A stretch of 64,000 nt of DNA from Streptomyces antimicrobicus (lineage in GTDB: Bacteria; Actinomycetota; Actinomycetes; Streptomycetales; Streptomycetaceae). Below the pieces are notes generated by a model that was not told the DNA's origin, did not search any database, and worked only from the letters and a program-made list of their open reading frames with translations. The position numbers and the translations under genes were made by a program. The stretch is from contig NZ_JAJAUY010000012.1 in assembly GCF_020532625.1 (NCBI RefSeq), positions 1-64,000 of the forward strand. The letters run 5' to 3'. Positions 8,912 through 17,539 of this stretch are shown in pieces; within the stretch, counting starts at the first letter, position 1; every line of letters begins with the position of its first letter.

Positions 8912-9943
8912 ATGGACATCCACCGCGAGACGACGCACCGTACGACGTCACACCGCATGGCCAAGGCCCTCGGGACCCTGCACCACCGCACGAGCCCGGA
9001 CGGCGCGACCTCCCCCGGCCCGGGGCCGGTCCTCACTGCGGTGGAACGGCTCGAACAGGCCTCGCAGGCCGACCCCTTGATCGAGCTGCTCCGCCGCGCC
9101 GTGCGGGCCGTACCGCTGGGACCGGCGCGGGACCTGCTCCACGGCCGTCCGCTCGGGCATCCGGCGCATCCCCTGCTCGTCCAGGTGCCCATCGGGACCT
9201 GGCTCTCGGCGGCCGTGCTGGACCTGCTCCCCGGGCAGCGCGCCGCCGCGCACGTCCTGATCGGGACGGGGCTGGCCGCGGCGGCGCCCGCGGCCGCGGC
9301 GGGCTGGGCCGACTGGGCGGAGCTGCCGCCCGAGCAGGCCCGTACCGGCCTGGTCCACGCCCTCGGCAACACCACGGCGATCGCGCTCTACACGGCCTCC
9401 TTCGTCGCCCGGGCGCGGGGCCGGACCCTGCGCGGCAAGGCGCTGGCGCTGGCCGGGCTCGCCACGGTGGGCGCGGCGGGCGCGCTCGGCGGCCATCTGG
9501 CCTACCGCCAGGCGGCCGGGGCCAATCACGCCGAACAGGTCGAGCACCTGGTCCGGGACGGCTGGCACCACCTCGGCTCGCTGGCCGGTTTCCCCCTGGG
9601 CCGGGCGACCCGGGCCCGCGTCGACGGGGTGGACGTCCTGGTGGTCCGCGAGGACGACGGCACGGTCCGCGCGCTGGCCGACCGCTGCGCCCACATGGGC
9701 GGTCCGCTGTCCGAGGGCGAGATCGCGGACGGCTGCGTCCGCTGCCCCTGGCACGGCAGCGTGTTCCGGCTGTCGGACGGCTGGAACGTCCGGGGCCCGG
9801 CGACGGCCCCGCAGCCGGCGTTCGAGACGCGCGTCGTCGACGGCCGGGTCGAGGCACGGCTGCGCCACGACCACGACCCGCGCCGGCGCCGCCGTACGAC
9901 CGGACCGGTGACGGCACGGGCCGCGGGGGCCGGCGAGACCTGA
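8912..9943 (+). CDS. DUF2231 membrane protein fused to a Rieske [2Fe-2S] domain
   Basis: A 343-residue two-part protein. Residues about 65-210 match DUF2231: GHPAHPLLVQVPIGTW followed by about four membrane segments. Residues about 225-325 form a Rieske domain with the complete ligand set C-A-H (CAHMGGPL) and C-P-W-H (CPWHGSVF). DUF2231 proteins are predicted membrane redox components, and the fused Rieske domain supports an electron-transfer role at the membrane. ATG at 8912 is chosen; 8957 is an alternative. No partner oxidoreductase is adjacent except the divergent flavin-reductase-like gene. Confidence 0.88.
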   Translation: MDIHRETTHRTTSHRMAKALGTLHHRTSPDGATSPGPGPVLTAVERLEQASQADPLIELLRRAVRAVPLGPARDLLHGRPLGHPAHPLLVQVPIGTWLSAAVLDLLPGQRAAAHVLIGTGLAAAAPAAAAGWADWAELPPEQARTGLVHALGNTTAIALYTASFVARARGRTLRGKALALAGLATVGAAGALGGHLAYRQAAGANHAEQVEHLVRDGWHHLGSLAGFPLGRATRARVDGVDVLVVREDDGTVRALADRCAHMGGPLSEGEIADGCVRCPWHGSVFRLSDGWNVRGPATAPQPAFETRVVDGRVEARLRHDHDPRRRRRTTGPVTARAAGAGET

Positions 9944-10158
9944 CCTCCGCGGGCCGCCGCGACCCGCCGGGTACGGGGGCCGGTCCATCGCGGCATGCCC
10001 GTACGCAGGGACGCACGTCCGCCACGCCGACCCGGTCGGCGCAACCGACGCGGGCGACGGAGAGCCGAGCGCCCCGGGGCGGCCCCGACCGCATACCGTC
10101 GGCCGTCACGGGCCGAGGGCCGCAGGCCGACCCCATCAGGCGGGAGACGCGCACGACC

Positions 10159-11097
10159 ATGAGCGGATGCGTACGGATCGACGTCCACCAGCACGTCGTC
10201 CCGCCCGGGCGCGCCCGGGCGATCGCCGATCGCGCGGCCGCCCTCGGCTGGCCCGTGCCCGCCTGGGACCGGCGCAGCGCCCTGGCGATGATGGACCGCC
10301 GCTCGATCGCCACGGGGATCCTCTCGTACGCGGCCCCGCTCGCCGCGCCCGGCGACGTCGCGGGCGCGCGTGCGGCGGCCCGGGAGGTGAACGACTTCAC
10401 CGCGGAGGAGGTCAAGGACCGGCCCGACCGCTTCGGGCACTTCGCCGTCCTGCCGCTGCCGGACGTCGAGGGGGCCCTCGCGGAGGCCGTCCGCGCCCTG
10501 GACGAACTGGCCGCCGACGGGGTGATGGTGCTGTCCAACGCCGAGGGCCGCTATCTCGGTGACCGGGAGTTCGAGCCGCTGTGGGCCGAGCTGGAGGGGC
10601 GTGGGGCGGTGGTCCTCGTCCACCCGACCGCGCCGCCGGGCCCGATGGTCCCGGGCCTGCCCAGTCCCCTGGTGGACTTCCCGTCCGACACGGCCCGTAC
10701 GGCGTTGCACCTGGCGCTGGCGGGAGTCCCGGGCCGCTTTCCCCGGCTGAAGATCATCCTGCCGCACGCCGGCGGCTTCCTGCCGTACGCCGCCCACCGC
10801 TTCGCGGCCGCGGCCCGGCTCCGCCCGGACGCGGAGCCCGGCGACCTCCTCGCCGACCTGCGCCGCTTCTACTTCGACACGGCCTTCTGCGCCGGCCCGG
10901 CCTCCCTGCCCTCGCTGCTCGCCTTCGCCGCACCCGGCCACGTCCTGTACGGCAGCGACTTCCCGATGGTCCCCGAGGACTGGTGCAGCGGCTTCGACGA
11001 CGACCTGGACGCTTATCCGCACTGGCAGGACGGCCAACTCCACGCCGTCCACCGCGCCAACGCCGAACGCCTGCTCCCCCGCCTCGCCACGCCCTGA
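10159..11097 (+). CDS. Amidohydrolase 2 family (ACMSD-like) metal-dependent hydrolase/decarboxylase
   Basis: A 312-residue TIM-barrel protein of the amidohydrolase-2 family. It shows the metal-ligand set expected for ACMSD/gamma-resorcylate decarboxylase relatives: the HxH near the N-terminus (VHQH, about residues 9-12), LVHP in the middle (about 155), LPHAGG (about 200), and YGSDFP (about 260) carrying the catalytic aspartate. It probably decarboxylates or hydrolyses a small carboxylic acid; the substrate is unknown. GGGAG lies 12 bases before the ATG. It converges with the M48 peptidase gene. Confidence 0.88.
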   Translation: MSGCVRIDVHQHVVPPGRARAIADRAAALGWPVPAWDRRSALAMMDRRSIATGILSYAAPLAAPGDVAGARAAAREVNDFTAEEVKDRPDRFGHFAVLPLPDVEGALAEAVRALDELAADGVMVLSNAEGRYLGDREFEPLWAELEGRGAVVLVHPTAPPGPMVPGLPSPLVDFPSDTARTALHLALAGVPGRFPRLKIILPHAGGFLPYAAHRFAAAARLRPDAEPGDLLADLRRFYFDTAFCAGPASLPSLLAFAAPGHVLYGSDFPMVPEDWCSGFDDDLDAYPHWQDGQLHAVHRANAERLLPRLATP

Positions 11098-11169
11098 CGA
11101 CCACGCACCCGGCACCAGCGACGGCCCTCTCGCCGAGCCGGGCCACGCAGCGGCCGCCGGTCTCCCGGC

Positions 11170-12471
11170 TCAGCCCGCCCGCTCCCGGATGATCCGGCGG
11201 GCCACGGCCGCCCGGGCGGCCGCCAGTTCCGCCGTGACCGCTGCCGCGCGGTGCTCGTCGTAGGTGACCTGGGCCGGCAGGGGGTCGCCCAGGGACAGGC
11301 ACTGCCGCCGCAGGTGCGTCGGCGGGTGGGTGTCGTCCACGCTGTGGCCGCGGCGCGCGGCGACCCGGGACAACCGCTCGCGCTCGTGGCCCGGTACGGA
11401 CGCGGCGTGCGCGGCGATCCGCTCCCACAGGCCCTGCTCCGCGGCCTCCCGGGCGGCACGTCCGCCCTTGCCGCCGGTCATCTGCGCCGCCACCGATTCG
11501 CGGCGCAGCTCCGCCTCGATCGATTCCGCGACGAGGAGGCGGTCCATGAGCGCCACGGCACCCTCGGTGGAGCCGGCGCGCGCCGCGCTCCGGTCGGCCT
11601 GGTACTCGGCGCGCTGGGCGGCGCGCAGCGTCAGCCGGTCGAGCAGGACCAGCAGGGCGTACGTCGCACAGCGGGGCAGGAACGCCACGGCGTTGAACAA
11701 CGAGTCCCACACGGTGTGTCCGGGGCTGGGGGCCAAGGTGCGCAGCCACAGGAGCAGCGAGCGCAGCGCCCCGTGCACGACCAGCCCGTGCCGGACGTCC
11801 CCATGGGCGAAGTGGCCGAGCTCGTGGCCGAGCAGGGCGACCCGTTCGCGGGGGCCGAGGACCTCCCACAGGCCGAGGCCGAGCGTCAGCACCCGGCGCC
11901 GGCGCGGACCGTACGCCGTCACGGCGGCGTTGACCGTGCCGTCCACGACCACCGCGTGCACCCCGGCGGTGCCGGTGACGGCGGCGACCTCGTCGATCAG
12001 CTCGAACAGCCGCGGCGCGTCGGCCCGGTGGAGCACCGGGCCGTGCTGCGGCAGCCGGCCCAGCCGGGGCCGTAGGACGACGGCCACGACGAGCAGCACG
12101 AGGCCCTCGACCGGCTGGACCGCGGTGCCCCACCCGAGCACGATCAGGAGGAGCCCGGCCACCGCCAGCGCCAGGGTGACGCCGTGCACCGCCAGGGCGA
12201 GCGCGAGGGCCAGGAGCGCCGACGCGTCCCGGCGCGGCCGTCCCGGGTCCCCGCCGGCCGTCTCGGCGGCAAGTTGCTCACCGTGTCGCCGGGCCAGCCG
12301 GCGGCGGAACGCGGCGAGCCGGCCCGGCTCGGGTTCGGCGGCGCCCGGGTCGACGTTCCAGTCGCAGGCCGCGCACCAGACGACGAACCGCTCGTCGGTG
12401 GCGGTGAGCGCCTCCCCGCACTCGGGACACAGCTGCCCCTGAACGGGTCCGGCTGCCAGGTCGTGCTCCAT
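11170..12471 (-). CDS. M48-family membrane metallopeptidase with N-terminal zinc ribbon
   Basis: A 433-residue protein. Residues about 15-40 carry two Cys pairs (CPEC and CAAC), a zinc ribbon. Two or three membrane segments follow (about 85-135). The M48 peptidase domain (about 140-400) has the HExxH zinc site as LLGHELGHFAHGD near residue 215 and a downstream EYQADRSAA segment supplying the third ligand. This resembles HtpX/Ste24-type membrane proteases that degrade misfolded membrane proteins, and related Streptomyces proteins. The start ATG has GGGAGGGG just upstream. It is divergent from the MFS gene, with two palindromes in between. Confidence 0.87.
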   Translation of the reverse strand: MEHDLAAGPVQGQLCPECGEALTATDERFVVWCAACDWNVDPGAAEPEPGRLAAFRRRLARRHGEQLAAETAGGDPGRPRRDASALLALALALAVHGVTLALAVAGLLLIVLGWGTAVQPVEGLVLLVVAVVLRPRLGRLPQHGPVLHRADAPRLFELIDEVAAVTGTAGVHAVVVDGTVNAAVTAYGPRRRRVLTLGLGLWEVLGPRERVALLGHELGHFAHGDVRHGLVVHGALRSLLLWLRTLAPSPGHTVWDSLFNAVAFLPRCATYALLVLLDRLTLRAAQRAEYQADRSAARAGSTEGAVALMDRLLVAESIEAELRRESVAAQMTGGKGGRAAREAAEQGLWERIAAHAASVPGHERERLSRVAARRGHSVDDTHPPTHLRRQCLSLGDPLPAQVTYDEHRAAAVTAELAAARAAVARRIIRERAG

Positions 12472-12542
12472 GATCCCCTCCCTCGCGGCCCTCCCCAGGC
12501 CGCGGCCGGAGCAGCGTAGCGGACCGGTACGACACAGCTAAG

Positions 12543-12560
12543 TATCTTGACGTCGAGATT
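12543..12560. promoter_or_regulatory. Operator palindrome, left copy
   Basis: TATCTTGACGTCGAGATT is an imperfect 18-bp inverted repeat (two mismatched pairs between arms) and matches the right copy at 14 of 18 positions. It lies 72 bp upstream of the M48 start. The size and shape fit a MarR-type dimer site. Confidence 0.7.
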
Positions 12561-12583
12561 GATGTCCGGCAGGCTTCCGCAGG

Positions 12584-12601
12584 TATCTCGATGTCGAGAT
12601 A
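12584..12601. promoter_or_regulatory. Operator palindrome, right copy (perfect)
   Basis: TATCTCGATGTCGAGATA has perfectly complementary 8-base arms around a 2-base centre. It lies 30 bp before the MFS start codon and 41 bp centre-to-centre from the left copy, about four helical turns, so two dimers would sit on the same DNA face. Confidence 0.75.
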
Positions 12602-12631
12602 CCTCGTACGGGGAGACGGAGGCGGCCCGAG

Positions 12632-14059
12632 ATGGGGCAGGACGTGGGACGGCGGGGCGGTACCGGACGCACGGACGACGGCGGGGGCGAGAGCGGCGGG
12701 CGGGGCCGGGCCGGCGACCCCTCCCCCGGGGACGGCGCCGGCGGCGGCGCGCCGCGCGGGCTGATCGCGCAGCTGCGCAGGCCACCCGGCGGTCGCGACG
12801 CGCGCATCATGCTGCTCGGGCAGTTGCTCGACCGCACCGGCACCGGGGTCTGGGCCGCCGCCTCGGTCCTGTACTTCACGTTCGTCGTCGGCCTCGACGC
12901 GGGCCGCCTGGGCCTGATGCTGGGTGTCGCGGCGGTGGCGGGCATCGTGGGCTCGCCCGTCGCCGGGCATCTGGCCGACCGGTTCGCCGTACGGCACCTG
13001 CTGATGGCCTGTCACGCGCTGCGCATGGTCGCGCTCTGCGCGATGCTCGCGGTGACGCGCTTCGAGCTGCTCCTGCTCCTCGTCGCGGTCACGCACCTCG
13101 GCGACCGGGCCGCCAAGACCCTGGAGATGCTCTTCGCGACCCGGGTGGCGGGCGAGCGGCGGGCGACGTACCAGGCCCTGTCCCGCAGCGTCGCCAACGG
13201 CGGCTACGCCGTCGGCGCCGGCCTCGCCGCCGTGGGCCTGGCGGTGGGGACCCCGACCGCGTACCGGGTGCTGATCCTCGCGAACGCCCTGTCCTTCCTC
13301 GCCGCGGCCGCGCTGGTGTGGCGCACCCGGGAGCCGCGCGGCCGCGGCCGGCTGGTCGCGCCGCCGGCCCCGCCGGGCGGAGCCCCGCCCGGACCGGGGG
13401 CGGAGCAGGGCGGCGGGAGGAGCCCGTGGCGGGACCGCGGCTACCTGCGGTTCGTCCTGCTGGACATCCCCTTGAACCTGGACGACGCGATCCTGAACGT
13501 CGGGCTGCCGCTGTGGCTCGTCCACCACACCACGGCGCCCCACGCCGTCGTGCCCGCCTTCCTCGCGCTCAACACGGTGCTGGTCGTGGTGCTCCAGCTC
13601 CACGTGTCCGCGCGCGTCACGCGGCCGCGGCAGGCCGCCACGGCCGTCGGCTGGTACGGCGCCTTCCTGCTCGGCTCCTGCGCACTGCTCGCCCTGGCCC
13701 CCGGCCAGGGTCCGTGGGCGGCGTCGCTGACCCTGCTGGCCGCCGCGGCACTGGTCACGGCGGCGGAGTTGGTCCGGTCGGTGTGCTCCTGGGAACTGGC
13801 CGTCTCCCTGGCACCGCCGGCGGCCAGGGCCTCGTACCTGGGCGTGGCCGGCATCTCCCCCTCCGTGCAGAAGGCCGCGGGGCCGCTGCTGCTGACCGGC
13901 GCGGTGATGGCGGCCGGTCCGGCGGGCTGGCTGGCCCTCGGCGCGGGCGTGGCCGGTCTGGCCCTGGTCCAACGCCGGGCCGCCCTCGTCCGCCTGGACC
14001 AGGTCCGCCCTGACGCGCCCGCCCGGCCGGCCCCCACCGCCGGAGGCGGCCGCTCCTGA
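12632..14059 (+). CDS. MFS transporter
   Basis: A 475-residue MFS protein with about 12 membrane segments after a Gly/Arg-rich, probably cytoplasmic, leader of about 55 residues. HLADRFAVRHLL sits at the signature A loop. The central loop is proline/glycine-rich (about 240-265). It resembles MFS_1 drug exporters. GGAGG lies 9 bases before the ATG. The tandem operators directly upstream suggest that it is the regulated gene, a pattern typical of MarR/TetR-controlled exporters, but no regulator gene is next to it. Substrate unknown. Confidence 0.85.
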   Translation: MGQDVGRRGGTGRTDDGGGESGGRGRAGDPSPGDGAGGGAPRGLIAQLRRPPGGRDARIMLLGQLLDRTGTGVWAAASVLYFTFVVGLDAGRLGLMLGVAAVAGIVGSPVAGHLADRFAVRHLLMACHALRMVALCAMLAVTRFELLLLLVAVTHLGDRAAKTLEMLFATRVAGERRATYQALSRSVANGGYAVGAGLAAVGLAVGTPTAYRVLILANALSFLAAAALVWRTREPRGRGRLVAPPAPPGGAPPGPGAEQGGGRSPWRDRGYLRFVLLDIPLNLDDAILNVGLPLWLVHHTTAPHAVVPAFLALNTVLVVVLQLHVSARVTRPRQAATAVGWYGAFLLGSCALLALAPGQGPWAASLTLLAAAALVTAAELVRSVCSWELAVSLAPPAARASYLGVAGISPSVQKAAGPLLLTGAVMAAGPAGWLALGAGVAGLALVQRRAALVRLDQVRPDAPARPAPTAGGGRS

Positions 14060-14229
14060 GGGGACCCGCTCCTGAGGCCGGCGCCCGGCCCGAATTAAAG
14101 GGCGGATAAAAGTCTCATGTGCGCGCCTCGCCGCGAGTCGTCAGAGTGGGCGGCGCGCGTCCGCCGGTTCTTCCGGGACCGGCCGACGCGGCCTGCCGGA
14201 CGCGCGATGCGAGAGGCGAGAGGTTCGAG

Positions 14230-15003
14230 ATGACGAACACGACCGAAGAGCTGACACCCGACGAGACCACGGTGCCCTTGCTGCCCTGCGTCTCGGTGGA
14301 GGAGACCCTGGCCTTCTACCGGGCGCTCGGTTTCACGACGACCTACGAACAGACCCGGCCCTACGTCTATCTGGCCCTGTCCTACAGCGGTTTCCAGCTC
14401 CACTTCACCAAGGCGCCCGCCCATGTGGACCCCGACCGGGAGGACGGCGGCGGCTGCCTGGTGATGGTCGACGAAGTCGCCCCGTACCACGCCGCGTTCA
14501 CCCGGGCCATGCGCGGCGCCCACGGCAAGGTGCTCACCACGGGGCGGCCTCGGATCACCCGGTTCCGGCCGGGTGCCAGCCGCTTCACGCTCGTCGACCC
14601 GTCCGGCAACTCGATCATGTTCATCCGGCGCGACGAGCCGGCCGAGTTGGAGTACGGCGGCTCCAAGGAGCTGAAGGGCCTCGCCAGGGCCCTGGACAAC
14701 GCCCGCATCCTCGTCGAGTTCAAGAACGACGACCACCTCGCGCTGAAGGTGCTCACCGTCGCCCTGCGCCGGCACGGCGAGCGGGCCACGCCGCTCGACC
14801 TGGGCCGCGCGCTGGCGTGGCTGATCGAGCTGGGCACGGTCCTCGGCGAGCGGGACGCGGTGGACGCCTGGCGGGCCCGGCTGGCCGCCGTACCGCTGGA
14901 CGCCGGCCAACGGCGCTCGATCGAGGACGAGTTGCGCGACCCGGACGACCTCGGGCTGTGGCCGTCGCCCCCGGAGCGGGGTGACGCCCCGGGGGTCTCG
15001 TAG
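14230..15003 (+). CDS. VOC (glyoxalase/bleomycin-resistance-like) protein with extra C-terminal helical region
   Basis: A 257-residue protein. Residues about 15-130 are a VOC domain: PCVSVEETLAFYRALGF at the start and RFTLVDPSGNSIMFIRR at the end, as in bleomycin-binding and dioxygenase-like members. The remaining about 120 residues (ALDNARILVEFKNDDHLALKVL onward) are helical and not part of a standard VOC unit. Members bind small hydrophobic ligands or metals, and resistance or a minor enzymatic role is possible. GAGAGG upstream supports the ATG at 14230. Confidence 0.8.
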   Translation: MTNTTEELTPDETTVPLLPCVSVEETLAFYRALGFTTTYEQTRPYVYLALSYSGFQLHFTKAPAHVDPDREDGGGCLVMVDEVAPYHAAFTRAMRGAHGKVLTTGRPRITRFRPGASRFTLVDPSGNSIMFIRRDEPAELEYGGSKELKGLARALDNARILVEFKNDDHLALKVLTVALRRHGERATPLDLGRALAWLIELGTVLGERDAVDAWRARLAAVPLDAGQRRSIEDELRDPDDLGLWPSPPERGDAPGVS

Positions 15004-15025
15004 GCGGAGTGCCGTCAGCGGCTGG

Positions 15026-15403
15026 TCAGCAGCTCATCGCCCAGGTGTGGGAGTCGCCGTCGTCGTTGGCCGCGGCGTTGTGGTTGACCTCCTGGCCGGG
15101 GGCGAGGCAGAGGGTCATGTGCCCGCCCAGGCCCGACGCCGAGTAGACCTTCACGTGGTCCTTGATGCCCGGGCCGGAGATGCCGTGGTTGGCCCAGGAG
15201 GAGTCCTCGTCGGCGATCCAGCTCTCCCACCAGCCGTCGTCGCCGGACCAGTTGGCGCGCTGGCCCGTGTAGTCCGCGTGCTCCCAGGCGCAGAACTCGC
15301 CGCTGGGGCAGTCGGCGGCGCCGGCCGGTCCGGCCGCGGCGAGCCCCGCGGCCAGCGTGAGGAACACCGCGGCGGTGGAGGTGAGCAGCCTGCTCTTCTT
15401 CAT
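15026..15403 (-). CDS. Secreted peptidase inhibitor family I36-like protein
   Basis: A 125-residue secreted protein. Residues 1-30 are a signal peptide (MKKSRLL, hydrophobic core, cleavage after AGA-A). The mature part is cysteine-containing and beta-gamma-crystallin-like: CPSGEFCAWEHADYTGQ is the typical I36 (SMPI-like) opening. These small extracellular proteins inhibit metalloproteases or are structural. It overlaps the lipoprotein stop by ATGA, so the two are translationally coupled, which suggests a shared envelope or extracellular role. Confidence 0.85.
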   Translation of the reverse strand: MKKSRLLTSTAAVFLTLAAGLAAAGPAGAADCPSGEFCAWEHADYTGQRANWSGDDGWWESWIADEDSSWANHGISGPGIKDHVKVYSASGLGGHMTLCLAPGQEVNHNAAANDDGDSHTWAMSC

Positions 15404-16020
15404 GAGGGGAGGTGACCTTTCCTGTGGGGGGTGGGGCGGCCGGCCAGCAGGCCGGCCGCTCGGTGCAGTGCGCGGTCGCGCAACTGGCCGTAGGTGGTGA
15501 TCTCGTCGCGGTGGGCCGCGCGCACCTCGGCGAGCCGTTCCGGCTCCAGCCGGGTCCGCAGTTCTTCGAGGCCGCTCGCCCGCACGCAGGGCGTGTCGCC
15601 GTCGGCGCAGGCGGCGCGGCGGGCGAGCGCCGCGCGGTAGGCGGGATCCCGTCCGAGGCGGGCCTGGGCCTCGGGGAGCAGGTTGTTCACGGTGACCTCG
15701 GCCCGGAACCAGCGGGCCTGGTCGCCGTAGAGGAAGCGGTGCGCCCGGGCGAGGCAGCCGTCGGTGTGCGCCCGTACGGTGTATCCGGTGGCGAGGGTCA
15801 CCGACAGCTCGGTGGGGCCGGTGCCGAAGAGCACCTCCTGGCGCGGAGGCGGCCCCGCCGCACCCTGCTCGGTCAGGCACCGGTCCACCAGCACCTGCTG
15901 AGCCGCCTTGATCAGTTCGCTACGGCCCTGCTCGGTCGGGGGAAGCGCCGGCTGGGTCCGCGCCCCCGCACAGCCCCACAGGCACCACAGGCAGCAACCG
16001 GCCGCGAGCGCACGGACCAT
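15400..16020 (-). CDS. Hypothetical lipoprotein
   Basis: A 206-residue protein starting with a lipoprotein signal peptide, MVRALAAGCCLWCLWGC, whose lipobox places a cysteine at about residue 17. The mature part has no recognised domain, several cysteines (ADGDTPCVRA) and a C-terminal arginine-rich helix. Similar Streptomyces lipoproteins are of unknown function. The ATG at 16020 is preferred over a TTG at 16080 because it gives a compact signal peptide. It is coupled to the I36-like gene downstream and lies 72 bp after the amidase. Confidence 0.65.
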   Translation of the reverse strand: MVRALAAGCCLWCLWGCAGARTQPALPPTEQGRSELIKAAQQVLVDRCLTEQGAAGPPPRQEVLFGTGPTELSVTLATGYTVRAHTDGCLARAHRFLYGDQARWFRAEVTVNNLLPEAQARLGRDPAYRAALARRAACADGDTPCVRASGLEELRTRLEPERLAEVRAAHRDEITTYGQLRDRALHRAAGLLAGRPTPHRKGHLPS

Positions 16021-16092
16021 CCTCCAGCCGGTCGCCCGCGACCGGGCAGCACTGAACCCCACACCGAGTGGAACGATCAAGGACCCGCGAGG

Positions 16093-17526
16093 TCACGGCC
16101 GCCGGTGGGCCCAGGGGCGGACGGTCTCCAGCTGCGCGGCGACGCGGAGCAGGGTCGGTTCGTCGTCGCGGCGGCCCACCAGCTGGACGGCGAGCGGAAG
16201 GCCGTCGGCGGCGTGGCCCGCCGGGACGGAGGCGGCCGGGTGACCGGTGACGTTCCACAAGGCGGTCCAGGCGACCATCGGGCGCGAGCGGGCCACCGCC
16301 GTCAGCAACCCCGCGCCGTCCAGCGCGCCGACCGGGCGCGGGCGGGCGGCCAGGACCGGGGTGAGCAGGAGGTCCATGGTGGCGAACATCCGGTCCGCGC
16401 GCTCCGCCAGCCGCTCCCCCGCGCGGACCCCGCGCTCGACGGCGGATTCGGGCAGCAGCCGGGCGAGCGCCAGCGTGCGGCGCGTGCGCCGCTCCAGCAG
16501 GTCGGGGCGCTCGACGGTGTCGGCCTCCGCCCGTACGCCCCCGCAGAACTGCGCCACGAACGCGGCCGTCGCGTCGGGAAGGCGGGGCCGGACCTCGCGG
16601 ACCTCGTGCCCGAGCTCGCGCAGTGCCCGTACGGTCTCCAGCAGGGCGCGGACGTGTTCCGGGTGCGGGCGCACGCCGGGCACGGCGGGCTCGGCGCAGT
16701 AGCCGATGCGCAGCCGGCCCGGCGGGGTCTCCAGGGCCCGGAGCCAACTGGTCGCGGTGGGGCGGGCGGGGAACCGGTCCGTGGGCGCGGACCCGGCGAG
16801 GACGTCGTAGAGGAGGGCGCAATCGCGGACCGTGCGGGTCAGCGGGCCGACGGTCCCCAGGGCGTACCACAGGTGCGGGTGCGGGGCGGTCGAGACCCTG
16901 CCGCGCTGCGGTTTGAGGCCGAACAGCCCGCAGCAGGCCGCCGGGATGCGCAGGGAGCCGCCGCCGTCACCGCCGAGCGCCGCGCCGACGAGTCCGGCGG
17001 CGACGGCCGCGGCGCTGCCGCCGCTGGAGCCGCCGGGGGTGCGGGTGGTGTCCCAGGGGTTGCGGGTGTGGCCGTACGCGGCGGACTCGGTGAACGGCCA
17101 CTGGCCGAACTCGGGCATCGCCGTCTTGCCGACGATGACGGCTCCGGCGGCGCGCAGGCGGCGTACGGCCTCGGAGTCGGCAGCGGCGGGGGTGCGCTGG
17201 GCGGCGCTGCCGAAGGTGGTGGTCTGGCCGGCGACGTCGAGCTCGTCCTTCACGGCGACGGGCACGCCGTGCAGGGGGCCCTCGGCGCGTTCCGCGTCCC
17301 GGGCGTCGGCCTCGGCGCGGGCCTGCTCGGCCATGACGACGCGGAACGCGCCGAGGGCCGGGTCGAGCCGCGCGATGCGGCGCAGCGCGGCGTCGACGAG
17401 GGCCCGCGAGGTGAGCTTGCCGGTCCGCACGAACTCGGCCTGGCGCTCGACGCCGAGGAACATCAGGTCCGCGTCGTCGTCGGCCTGGTGGTCGGGGCTC
17501 GGGCGGTCCGGGTTCAGGGCGTCCAT
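16093..17526 (-). CDS. Amidase (amidase-signature family)
   Basis: A 477-residue enzyme of normal amidase-signature length. The Ser-cisSer-Lys triad is visible: lysine in VAVKDELDV (about residue 93), the Gly/Ser-rich block TPGGSSGGSAAAVAAGLV (about 165-182) and the nucleophile region DGGGSLRIPAACCGLFGLKP (about 188-207). It hydrolyses a carboxamide to acid and ammonia; the substrate is unknown, and a GatA role is unlikely because no gatB/gatC is nearby. It lies 13 bp after the NPP1 gene on the same strand and may be co-transcribed. Confidence 0.9.
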   Translation of the reverse strand: MDALNPDRPSPDHQADDDADLMFLGVERQAEFVRTGKLTSRALVDAALRRIARLDPALGAFRVVMAEQARAEADARDAERAEGPLHGVPVAVKDELDVAGQTTTFGSAAQRTPAAADSEAVRRLRAAGAVIVGKTAMPEFGQWPFTESAAYGHTRNPWDTTRTPGGSSGGSAAAVAAGLVGAALGGDGGGSLRIPAACCGLFGLKPQRGRVSTAPHPHLWYALGTVGPLTRTVRDCALLYDVLAGSAPTDRFPARPTATSWLRALETPPGRLRIGYCAEPAVPGVRPHPEHVRALLETVRALRELGHEVREVRPRLPDATAAFVAQFCGGVRAEADTVERPDLLERRTRRTLALARLLPESAVERGVRAGERLAERADRMFATMDLLLTPVLAARPRPVGALDGAGLLTAVARSRPMVAWTALWNVTGHPAASVPAGHAADGLPLAVQLVGRRDDEPTLLRVAAQLETVRPWAHRRP

Positions 17527-17539
17527 GGGGGTGCGGGGC

